Assembly (NCBI GenBank): GCA_963772335.1
Contig: CAVYXF010000001.1
Coordinates: forward strand, 186,001 to 250,000
DNA length: 64,000 nt
Source: CAVYXF01 sp963772335
Lineage (GTDB): Bacteria; Pseudomonadota; Alphaproteobacteria; Rhizobiales; Rhodomicrobiaceae
Direction: 5' to 3'
Shown: positions 55,658 to 63,376 of the stretch, one piece after another
Position numbering within the stretch: the first letter of the stretch is position 1
Layout of the letters: the number at the start of each line of letters is the position of its first letter
The notes under the pieces: generated by a model
Databases searched by the model: none
What the model was told of the DNA's origin: nothing
Seen by the model: only the letters and a program-made list of their open reading frames with translations
Translations under genes and position numbers: made by a program

Positions 55658-56151
55658 CCGGTCTCTTCCGAAGGCGGCTTGCTGCGGCCGGTGGGGTAAG
55701 CCGAGGGCAGGGGATAGACGTTCGCCTCAAAGGGGGCAGGCTGATCGCGCTCGATCTCGACGGAAAGGCTGGCACCCTCGAGGCGGTCGAGCTTTTCGAC
55801 CAGCAGGTGAACTTTCGCCGCGCGCCGGTCGGCAAGGCAGGCATCGGCGATGCGCTCGGCCAGCGTTTCCAAGAGGTTGATATGGCCCTGGGTGGTCACG
55901 CTCCGGATCGCCTGGACGATATAGTCATAATTGACCGCGTCCTCAATGTCGTCAGTGCCGCTGCGCGGCGACGGGTAGACCGAGACCTCCACGGTGAAGC
56001 GCACACGCTGCGCCTTATCCTTCTCGTCCGGGAGCACACCGATCTGGCAGTCGAGCACCAGGCCGCGCACGCCGATCTTGTCGAGCACCATATGGGAGCG
56101 GGCCGATTGCGGCGTGTAAAAGCGGGCAGCTAGTATCTTGTTGTCAACCAT
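55654..56151 (-). CDS. FolB-like dihydroneopterin aldolase-family protein
   Basis: 165 residues from the ATG at 56151. VLDKIGVRGLVLDCQIGVLP is the FolB opening. The tunnelling-fold motif ETLAERIADACL and the C-terminal VHLLVEKLDRLEGAS place it in the dihydroneopterin aldolase family. In H4MPT-using bacteria it may act on the pterin of that cofactor rather than on folate. A start at 56091 is possible. The C-terminus extends about 30 residues beyond the usual FolB length. Confidence 0.8.
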   Translation of the reverse strand: MVDNKILAARFYTPQSARSHMVLDKIGVRGLVLDCQIGVLPDEKDKAQRVRFTVEVSVYPSPRSGTDDIEDAVNYDYIVQAIRSVTTQGHINLLETLAERIADACLADRRAAKVHLLVEKLDRLEGASLSVEIERDQPAPFEANVYPLPSAYPTGRSKPPSEETG

Positions 56152-56161
56152 TGCCAATATC

Positions 56162-56875
56162 CTATGCGACCGCGGCGCGATCGGGCTGTTCTTCGCGCCC
56201 CTCACTTTGCGAGATGATCGCTCTCATGGAGAGAACGCGCGTGCCGTCGAGAGTATCCATGCGCGAGCCGCCTCCGCAGAGCGCCCCGCGAAAGCCGAGC
56301 ACATCCGGCCTGAGCGGCAGCAGCGCACGTGCATCCTGCGCATCGAGGGAGCCGGCGAGGCCCGCCAGCAGCCCATAGTGACGCGCGTCTTCGACGAACT
56401 GCGCCAGCGCGTCGGCGTCCAGATGGCTTCGCAGCCCGCCCCGGCTCTTATCGGCGGTATCCAGCATCACGCCTGAAAATCCCGCCGCGGCGAGAAGGCT
56501 CAGCACGTCCCAGTCCGGAGCATGATCGGCAAAGATCACGCCGATCAGGCGCACGCCTGCCTCAGCGCTGCGCCGAAGGTCGGAAAGCCGCACCGCCGAG
56601 ACCGCGCCGAACATGCCGATCTTAACATAGTCGACGCCGGCTTTGGCCGTGCCCAGCACCCGGTCGGCTGCGTTCGCCAGATCGCAATCGCCGATGGTGG
56701 CGCTGACGGGCCGCTTTCCGTCCACCGCTGTGACGATCTGCGCGAGCACCGGCAAAGGCGCCGCGCCGAGGGCGCCGGCGCGCGGCTCCTTCACATCGAT
56801 GATGTCCGCGCCGCCGGCAAGCGCGATGAGCGCTTCCTCGGGCGAGCGGACGCTGGCAAGAAACCGGGTTCGCAA
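56162..56875 (-). CDS. mfnB: (5-formylfuran-3-yl)methyl phosphate synthase
   Basis: 237 residues, close to archaeal MfnB. A TTG at 56875 (MRTRFLASVRSPEEALIALA) is preceded by GGAAGGA. The catalytic Lys lies in ADIIDVKEPRAGALGAAPLP, and VSATIGDCDLANAADR and GVDYVKIGMFG are further conserved strands of the TIM barrel. The enzyme condenses two triose phosphates into the furan phosphate precursor of methanofuran or methylofuran. The longer frame reaching 57052 crosses a dispersed repeat and was rejected. It is the most diagnostic gene of the cluster. Confidence 0.88.
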   Translation of the reverse strand: MRTRFLASVRSPEEALIALAGGADIIDVKEPRAGALGAAPLPVLAQIVTAVDGKRPVSATIGDCDLANAADRVLGTAKAGVDYVKIGMFGAVSAVRLSDLRRSAEAGVRLIGVIFADHAPDWDVLSLLAAAGFSGVMLDTADKSRGGLRSHLDADALAQFVEDARHYGLLAGLAGSLDAQDARALLPLRPDVLGFRGALCGGGSRMDTLDGTRVLSMRAIISQSEGREEQPDRAAVA

Positions 56876-56894
56876 CGGGGCTTCCTTCCGATCA

Positions 56895-56995
56895 GCATCG
56901 GACCGAAAAGTGGGAACCACGTTTCGGACAAATCCGATGCGCAAACAAACAGCCTGGAGCGGCGCTCCTAATTCCAATTTAGAGTGTGCCGCTCT
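56895..56995 (+). repeat. Dispersed palindromic intergenic repeat, copy C
   Basis: GCATCGGACCGAAAAGTGG, AACCACGTTTCGGACAAATC, CGATGC, then a degenerate second stem ending AGAGTGTGCCGCTCT. It runs from the ribosome-binding region of mfnB to the TAG stop of the ABC ATPase gene, which it touches. Confidence 0.8.
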
Positions 56996-57776
56996 AGGGC
57001 CGGAAAGCTCTTTTCCGATGGTCATCATACTGCGCACCGTCCGTGGGTGCACGCGGCTCAGTGAGGAAGCTCAGCTTTTCCTTGCGGAAGGCATCAATAG
57101 CGGCCGGATCGGTGCGCTGCTCGGCGCTGAGCGGCACGCGCAGCTCCGCGGTCACGTGGCCAGGCGCAGGGCTCAGCAACAGAAGGCGCTGCCCGAGCTG
57201 CACGGCTTCACGGCTGTCGTGGGTGACGAACAAAATGGTGACCGGCCGCTCGCGCCAGAGCTTCAACAGCAGGGCGCGCAAGCGGACCGCCGTCGGCTCG
57301 TCCAGCGACACGAAAGGCTCGTCCATCAAGAGAAGGCCGGGCTCGATGGCGAAAGCGCGGGCAAGCGCGGCTCGGCGCTGCATGCCGAGTGAGAGTTGGC
57401 CCGGAAAAGCGTCTTCGAAACCGGCAAGGCCCACTTCGGCAAGCAGCGCAGCGATCTTGGCGTCGGTCGCTGCGTCACTCCCTGCCGCGAGGCTGATATT
57501 CTGGCGGATGGTGCGCCAGGGCAGCAGGCGCGGCGTCTGGAACACGTAGCCGATGCGGCGGCTGGCGATGCTTTCACCAAGTGTGATCTGGCCTGTGAAG
57601 TCCTTGTCGAGGCCGGCAATGAGATTGAGCGTGGTGGTCTTCCCGCATCCCGAGGGTCCGAGAATGCAGACGAAATCGCCCTCGGCAGCTTTGAACTCAA
57701 GGCCCGCGATCGCGGCGACCTCGCCGCCGTGCAGCGCATAGCTCTTGCGGTCGATGCGCACCTCCACGGCGTTCAT
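56994..57776 (-). CDS. ABC transporter ATP-binding protein (NitT/TauT type)
   Basis: 260 residues from the ATG at 57776. Walker A is GPSGCGKTTTLNLIAGLD, Walker B LLLMDEPFVSLDEP, and the switch His is VTHDSREAVQL. The signature motif reads LSLGMQRRAALARA instead of LSGGQ, with Gly-Met for Gly-Gln. It is the ATPase of the importer encoded with the two genes downstream in the numbering (upstream in transcription) and overlaps the permease gene by four bases. Confidence 0.88.
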   Translation of the reverse strand: MNAVEVRIDRKSYALHGGEVAAIAGLEFKAAEGDFVCILGPSGCGKTTTLNLIAGLDKDFTGQITLGESIASRRIGYVFQTPRLLPWRTIRQNISLAAGSDAATDAKIAALLAEVGLAGFEDAFPGQLSLGMQRRAALARAFAIEPGLLLMDEPFVSLDEPTAVRLRALLLKLWRERPVTILFVTHDSREAVQLGQRLLLLSPAPGHVTAELRVPLSAEQRTDPAAIDAFRKEKLSFLTEPRAPTDGAQYDDHRKRAFRP

Positions 57777-58534
57777 CGCCGCCAGCGGTTGGCGGCCGCC
57801 TCCCAAGGCTGGAGGATGGCGATCTCGATCGCCTGCACCACAACGATGAAAGCGATAGCGTAAGCGAGGATGCCGGTCACGTCGAACAGCTGGAAATAGG
57901 TGTAGAGTTGGAAGCCGACCCCGCTCGAGCGGCCAAGCAGCTCCACCACCAGGACAATTTTCCAGACCAGCGCAAGCCCCGAGCGCGCTGCGGCCGCGAT
58001 ATAGGGCATCAGCTGTGGCAGGGTGACATGGCGGAAGGTCTTCAAGGTGCCGAAATCGAACACCTCGGCCATCTCGTGATAGTCCTTGTCGATGGCACGG
58101 GCGCCCTCGCGCAGCGTCACGGCGGCGTTCGGGACCTTGTTTATGGCGACGGCCAGCACCGCCGCCATCTCATTCAGTCCGAACCAGATATAGCACAGAA
58201 TGATGGTGACCAGCGCCGGCATATTGAGAAACAGGATCAGCCAGCCGTCGAAAAACCAGTCCACCGCTCTTCGCCGGCCCATGACAATGCCGATGGCACT
58301 GCCGACCAGCATTGCGACCAGGAAGCTAACCCCCACGCGCGCCAGCGTAATGCCGACATGGTAGAGCAGCTCGCCGCTGGCAATGCCGTCCGCCATGCGT
58401 TCAAACACCGGCAAGGGAGCAGGCAGATAACGGCTGCCCGCAAGCAAAGCCAGCAGTTCCCACAGCCCAATCAGCAGTACAAAGGAAGCGCTGGTCCACG
58501 CCGTCCGGCCGAGCATCGTGGCTGCTGCCGCCAT
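57773..58534 (-). CDS. ABC transporter permease (NitT/TauT type)
   Basis: 253 residues, about six membrane segments. The cytoplasmic EAA-type loop is EVFDFGTLKTFRHVTLPQLM. Relatives import nitrate, sulfonates, taurine, aliphatic sulfonates or pyrimidine precursors. It is coupled by overlap to both the ATPase and the binding-protein gene. Confidence 0.88.
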   Translation of the reverse strand: MAAAATMLGRTAWTSASFVLLIGLWELLALLAGSRYLPAPLPVFERMADGIASGELLYHVGITLARVGVSFLVAMLVGSAIGIVMGRRRAVDWFFDGWLILFLNMPALVTIILCYIWFGLNEMAAVLAVAINKVPNAAVTLREGARAIDKDYHEMAEVFDFGTLKTFRHVTLPQLMPYIAAAARSGLALVWKIVLVVELLGRSSGVGFQLYTYFQLFDVTGILAYAIAFIVVVQAIEIAILQPWEAAANRWRR

Positions 58535-59502
58535 CAGTTCGTCGGGGACTGCCAGAAAATCTGCGGATCGAAAGTGACGTTCTTGCCCGTCAATTCCTCG
58601 GCGCCAACCCGCGCCAGAATGGCGAATAGCTTGGCGGCCTCGGCCTGCTGGTCCGGCCCCCAGGCGAAGGTAATGCCCTCGCGATAGCGGTCGCGCATCG
58701 CGATGAATTCAGCGTCGTTGGCCGGACGCATCAGCGGGCGCAGCCGCTCCCATTCCGCATCGGATTTCAGCAGGATCTCCTGCGCCGCATGCGCGCTGCG
58801 CAGGAAGCCTGCGATGAGATCGGGTTTGGCTTTGGCCAGCTTGCCGGGGAAGGCGAAGCCGATCAGCGGGATCTCGGTCTTCAGCCCCACCTCCTTCATG
58901 AGCTCGGAGACCGAGGCGAGGCGCTTGAAACCGGCCGCCTCGAGCTGGGCGGCGAAATGCCAGTAGGTGAGCAGCGCATCAACATCGCCATAGATGATCT
59001 GCTGGTTGAGCAAAGGCGGAGCGCCATAGATCGGGCGCGCGGTCTGGATCAGATCGCCAGCGCTGGTATCGATGCTGCGGGCACGAAGCAGGAGCCAACT
59101 CTTATCCAGCGGACCACCGGCGACGCCGATCTTCTTTCCCTTGAGGTCGGCGACGCTCTTGATCGCGCTGTCCTTCGGCACCATCACCGCGCCGACCGCG
59201 GTCGAATAGGGCGCGAACTGAAAATCGTCGCCGGCGGTGCGCTGACGCAGCACCCAGAACCAGTCGGTGACGATGACATCGGCCTCACCCCCTAGCAGCG
59301 CGACCTGCAAAGCGTTGTTGGAGGCGAGCGCCAGCGTGTTCAGGTCGTAGCCTTCGGCCTTGTCGAGCTTATGCTCCTGAATGACGCTCAGGAGCCATTC
59401 CACCGTGCCGAATTTAAGGATGCCGGCCCGCACACTGTCCGCGCGTGCAGGCGCAGGATGGATGGCGAGGAACAGGAGCCCGAATAGCGCCAGCGAGCGC
59501 AT
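58534..59502 (-). CDS. ABC transporter substrate-binding protein (NitT/TauT-like)
   Basis: 322 residues from the ATG at 59502 (MRSLALFGLLFLAIHPAPAR), with a signal peptide cleaved near ARA-D. The mature part starts SVRAGILKFGTVEWLLSVIQ, and the family core continues ALQVALLGGEADVIVTDWFW. A start far upstream would read through a REP-like repeat and was rejected. No Shine-Dalgarno motif stands out. Its place directly upstream of the furan-cofactor genes, in the same direction, suggests a substrate tied to C1 or metal metabolism, but this is inference. Confidence 0.8.
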   Translation of the reverse strand: MRSLALFGLLFLAIHPAPARADSVRAGILKFGTVEWLLSVIQEHKLDKAEGYDLNTLALASNNALQVALLGGEADVIVTDWFWVLRQRTAGDDFQFAPYSTAVGAVMVPKDSAIKSVADLKGKKIGVAGGPLDKSWLLLRARSIDTSAGDLIQTARPIYGAPPLLNQQIIYGDVDALLTYWHFAAQLEAAGFKRLASVSELMKEVGLKTEIPLIGFAFPGKLAKAKPDLIAGFLRSAHAAQEILLKSDAEWERLRPLMRPANDAEFIAMRDRYREGITFAWGPDQQAEAAKLFAILARVGAEELTGKNVTFDPQIFWQSPTN

Positions 59503-59828
59503 GAAGGAGGAAACCGAAGCGCCCTCGCCTGGGCGGCGCACGCCTAATACCTGTTCCCGCAAGGGGGAAGGACTGGTGACGCGGCGCTCAGCCCCGCGTG
59601 TCGCCGGAGGCTTCCCTGGATCTTTTCCCCCATCCCGCGCCTCGACGGCGGCCGATGAGCTCTCCCCAGCCGGCGCGCGCGAAGCGAAAGCGAACCGCAT
59701 CAAGGCACTTCGACAGAGCCCGATCCAATGCAGCGCCGCTGCTGGGATGGATCGACGTTGCGTTCTGTGCGCATCGCGCGCGAGCCTTGGCAGCATCGCG
59801 AGGGACAACGGCGCCTCCCTTTGGTTCC
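59503..59828. other. Intergenic region upstream of the ABC transporter genes, with a repeat fragment
   Basis: About 326 bases between the binding-protein gene and the DUF2380-like gene, both on the minus strand. It contains GCCCTCGCCTGGGCGGCGCA at 59520-59539 and GTTCCCGCAAGGGGGAAGGA near 59553-59572, which resemble the REP-like family of 12298 and 55175. A promoter for the minus-strand cluster is expected here. Confidence 0.45.
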
Positions 59829-60353
59829 TCATGGCTGCAGTTTTGCCAGCAGCCTGTTCTTGACCAGCCACTCGACGCCGCGCCTCCAGGATTCGTCCGT
59901 GTTGCCGCGTATGTCAGCGCTGGCGGCGGTCAGGACCTGGCCGGAGTCGGCCTTCGAGATGCGGATATTGATGTTCAAAATGAGATTGGACACTTTTTGC
60001 ACGTAGCCGACAACCGCGATTTCCGCGCCGGCCTCGCGCGCGATCTTATCGGCGCAGCTCTGGCAATCCTGCAGGGCGGGGGATTTGGCGATCTCTTCCC
60101 TTTGGCTGGAGATGTCGACCGGCGCGAGGGTGCCGGACTCGGCGAGGCGATCCCTGAGCACATTGTTGATGAGGATGAGCCGTGCTGCTTCAGCGGGCGG
60201 GGGAGGGGTATTACCGGGCGACATTTCGCCCGCGTCGATGAATTCAAAGGGAAAAATCGCGGCTTTGACGGGTGCGGCCTCTACCAACGCGCTGGACAGC
60301 AGCACAGCCCCCGCTATCACGAATACCCGGAGGGCATTGGCGTTGCGGGTCAT
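59829..60353 (-). CDS. DUF2380/DUF3280-type secreted protein
   Basis: 174 residues from the ATG at 60353 (MTRNANALRVFVIAGAVLLS); an ATG at 60374 is also possible. The signal peptide ends near VEAAPV. Mature sequence AAIFPFEFIDAGEMSPGN leads into a domain found in DUF2380-type exported proteins, with CQSCADKIAREAGAEIAVVG near the middle. Such proteins appear in methylotroph gene clusters for PQQ alcohol dehydrogenase accessory functions. The role is unknown. Confidence 0.7.
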   Translation of the reverse strand: MTRNANALRVFVIAGAVLLSSALVEAAPVKAAIFPFEFIDAGEMSPGNTPPPPAEAARLILINNVLRDRLAESGTLAPVDISSQREEIAKSPALQDCQSCADKIAREAGAEIAVVGYVQKVSNLILNINIRISKADSGQVLTAASADIRGNTDESWRRGVEWLVKNRLLAKLQP

Positions 60354-60679
60354 GTGCGCGAGGGGTGAGAGCATCGGCAGAACTCGGCTGGGAATGGGCA
60401 GGAAGCAGTTTGCGCCAAAGGGACGGAGCGGCGCAAGTAACTTCGGAGGCACGGCAAGAGTTGGTGTCATCTCGTTTTTATCGCCCCTGGCGATCCAGCG
60501 GAAGTCATCAATCCCTACGCCCGTAATTTCGATGCCGAGGCGTTTTCTACGCTGTCTCTACCCATCATTCGTTTAGGACTAACGTCTGGCACAACCAGGC
60601 AGTTCAAATATTAAGAATGTAATAAGTAAAGCTGTTGCGCTTGGGCGACGGGTTCACTGCATCACTGCTGTCGCGATTA

Positions 60680-60707
60680 TTGGACCTTGTCCACCTCCGG
60701 GTACAAT
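60680..60707 (+). promoter_or_regulatory. Sigma-70-type promoter upstream of the small secreted protein
   Basis: TTGGAC at 60680-60685, a 16-base spacer, then TACAAT at 60702-60707. It lies about 66 bases before the GTG at 60773 and would drive the plus-strand genes from there on. Confidence 0.5.
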
Positions 60708-60772
60708 GTAACAGATGAGCGCAGGGGCCCCGATTCTAAGGCGGGGAATGTCGCTGCGGGGTTTGATTGCCG

Positions 60773-61021
60773 GTGAAGAAGATGCTGGCAGCTGCGCTGC
60801 TTTTGACCGTGCCCTTATGCGGCACGAGCTTTGCCAAAGAGCCGAGCAAGGAGGAGGCGGACAAGATTGCCGCTGCGCTCAAGGAGATCGGCTGCCAAGG
60901 CGGCGAGGCAGATGTTCGCAAGGCAGGCGGCTTCTCGCTCGACGATGTGAGCTGCAAGGACGGACAATACGACATCCGGCTGGACAAGGATTTCAAACTC
61001 GTCAGCAAGAAGAAGGAATAG
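60773..61021 (+). CDS. Small secreted PepSY-like protein
   Basis: 82 residues, with a GTG start at 60773. The signal peptide is KKMLAAALLLTVPLCGTSFA. The mature segment (EPSKEEADKIAAALKEIGCQ, then FSLDDVSCKDGQYDIRLDKD) has two Cys residues and a helix-then-sheet pattern like a single PepSY unit. It ends with a charged KLVSKKKE. No specific function is assigned. Confidence 0.65.
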   Translation: MKKMLAAALLLTVPLCGTSFAKEPSKEEADKIAAALKEIGCQGGEADVRKAGGFSLDDVSCKDGQYDIRLDKDFKLVSKKKE

Positions 61022-61130
61022 CGGACGTCCGCTGCGGAGCGCAAGGCGCAGCGGCAGCAGGTCTTTCGGGCGTGTAAGGGATCGCTGGACGGCCGATAGC
61101 GACGGAATGCTTTGAGGGCTTGAGGGGGAA

Positions 61131-61965
61131 ATGAAGACGACGTTCCTATTGCCGCGCGTGCTCGCCTTGGTGACGCTTGTCTTCGCCTTTCTGGCGCTGC
61201 CGCAACAGGCAATGGCGCAATTCTCGATCAAGTCGCCGATGGTTAAAAAAGGCGAGGTCGAAATTGAGAATCACAGCTCCATCCAATCCGGCCTGCCGCA
61301 AGGGGAGGGCGACGAGGAAAGCGCCATTCGCAGTGGGCATGAATTGTCTGTCGGCTATGGCTTCACCGCTTTTTGGAAGAGCGAGCTCAGCCTGACGGTT
61401 CAGAAGCCGGAAGGGGAGGATCTGGAAGCAAGCGAGATCGAGATCGAGAACACTTTCCAGCTCGGCTCCTACAAGCCATGGGACGCGACATTCGGCTTTG
61501 TCGCCTCCGTCGCATTCGGCGTCGGCGGCGATGAGCCGAATGCCTTCGAATTCGGGCCGCTCGTTCAATTTGGTGGTGAGAAGCGAAGTCTGATCCTGAA
61601 TGCGGTTTTCGAGAAGACCTTCGGCGACAACCGCGAGGACGGCATCGGCTTCGAATATGCCGCGCAGTTTAAATCCACCATCCGCCACGGCGTCGCCTTG
61701 GGCGCGGAGGCGTTCGGCGAAATCGAGAACCTCGACGACGTGCCCTCTTTCGATGAGACGGAATTGCGCGTCGGCCCGGCCATCTTCTTCTCCTTCGGCG
61801 AGGATGAGGATGAGGGGAGGGGGCAAAGGCGATGACGACGATAAGCCCGGCATGAAGGACGCCGACAAAGAGCCAGAGGTCGAACTTGCCCTAGGGGTGC
61901 TGTTCGGCGCCACGGATGCAACGCCGGATGTGACCGTGAAATGGGACCTGGAGGTCAGCTTCTAG
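61131..61965 (+). CDS. Exported outer-membrane-barrel-like protein, frameshifted as sequenced
   Basis: Signal peptide MKTTFLLPRVLALVTLVFAF, mature part from QFSIKSPMVKKGEVEIENHS. Repeated alternating strands (ELSVGYGFTAFWKSELSLTV, RSLILNAVFEKTFGDN) look like an outer-membrane barrel. The first frame stops at 61835, but the downstream frame ends DVTVKWDLEVSF, a typical barrel C-terminal strand ending in Phe. Dropping one G from the runs near 61814-61823 joins them into 277 residues (GEDEDEGRGKGDDDDK). I recognise no named family. Confidence 0.7.
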
Positions 61966-62134
61966 CGGGGCTGATCGTTGCCTCTCCTTCTCCGCACGTG
62001 CCGCGCCTCTCGAGGGTTACGGGCAGTTTGGCCGAACCAATTTCGCCGCCAGGGCTTGAAAGTCGCGGATCGAGGGTGCACTAGTACAGATACGACAGGA
62101 CAGTATTCCTGAAAATCATAAGAAGATCATAAGG

Positions 62135-63357
62135 ATGAAACGCCTGAATATCCGGTCATGGGTCCTCGTATTGTTTGTCGCAGTGGGAAGTGCGTTCTCG
62201 CTCAGCGCCGCCGCGCAGAATGCGACCCCGGAGGCTCAAAAAATCCCTCTCGGCTATTTGCGCGTGACGGGAGACGAGATCCTGCCGCTGTCGCGCATCG
62301 ACGTCCCGCCGAAGGACAATGGCATTGCCGGCGCCCAGCTCGGCATCAAGGACAATCAGACCACCGGGCGTTTCACCAAGCAGGATTTCACCCTCACGGT
62401 TGAGAACGCGGCGAACGAGGACGAGGCGCTCAAGGCGCTCGACAAATTCCTGCCGCCGGAACCAAGCTGATCGTGGTAGATGCGCCGAGCGCCGTGCAGC
62501 TCAAGCTCTCCGAGCGTGCCGGGGCGGAGGGTGCGCTGCTCCTCAACATCAACGCGACCGATGACAGTTTGCGTGGCGAGAACTGCCGGGCAAACATGTT
62601 TCACGTCGCCCCCAGCCGCAACATGCTGGCAGACGCGCTGGCCCAATACTTGGCGTGGAAGAAATGGCGGCGCTGGTTCCTGCTGTCGGGCGTTCATCCT
62701 GACGATACCGCCTTCGCCGATGCCATAAAGCGGGCCGCCAAGCGCTTCGGCGCAACGATCGTCGAGGAGCGTCTTTACAAGGATACGGGCGGTGCGCGGC
62801 GCACCGACACCGGCCACGAGCAGGTGCAGCAACAGATGCCGGTCTTCACCCAGCGCGCGCCAGAATATGACGTCGCGGTGGTGGCCGACGAGAGCGAGGT
62901 GTTCGGCGCGTATATCCCCTACCGGACCTGGGATCCGCGGCCGGTTGTCGGCACCGCGGGGCTCGTTGCGACCACCTGGCACCCAGCCCATGAGGCCTGG
63001 GGCGGCACGCAGTTGCAGACCCGGTTCGAGCGAAATGCCAAGCGCTATATGACGGCGCTTGATTATCAGGCATGGGAAGCGGTGCGGCTCATCGGCGAGG
63101 CGGCCATCCGGACAAAGGCGAGCGATCTGCCGACCTTGCGCAAATTTATGCTCAACCCCGATTTCGGCCTAGGCGCTTTTAAAGGGCAGGCGGTGAATTT
63201 TCGCAGCTGGGACCGCCAGCTTCGCCAGCCCATCCTGCTGGTGAACCTGCAAATGGTGGTTTCGGTGTCGCCGCAGCCGGGCTTTCTGCATCAGTTTTAC
63301 GAAACGGACACGCTGGGCATCGACCAGCCGGAATCAAAATGCACCGCGCGCGGATAG
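62135..63357 (+). CDS. PQQ-dependent alcohol dehydrogenase-associated ABC substrate-binding protein, frameshifted as sequenced
   Basis: The N-terminus MKRLNIRSWVLVLFVAVGSA is a signal peptide. PLGYLRVTGDEILPLSRID and GIKDNQTTGRFTKQDF match the type-1 periplasmic-binding proteins of the PQQ-alcohol-dehydrogenase system (TIGR03863-like). The first frame ends at a TGA at 62470, and the continuation KLIVVDAPSAVQLKLSERAG reads in the next frame. One base appears to be missing (or two extra) near 62455-62465. Repaired, it is about 407 residues. The beta-propeller gene follows at once, the usual order. Confidence 0.8.
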
Positions 63358-63376
63358 GGAGGCGTAGAAGCAGAAG

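Noticed and set aside
56876..57052. Extending mfnB upstream to 57052
   Set aside because: That stretch is the dispersed repeat plus the end of the ABC ATPase gene. The TTG at 56875 has a strong ribosome-binding site and matches the family length.
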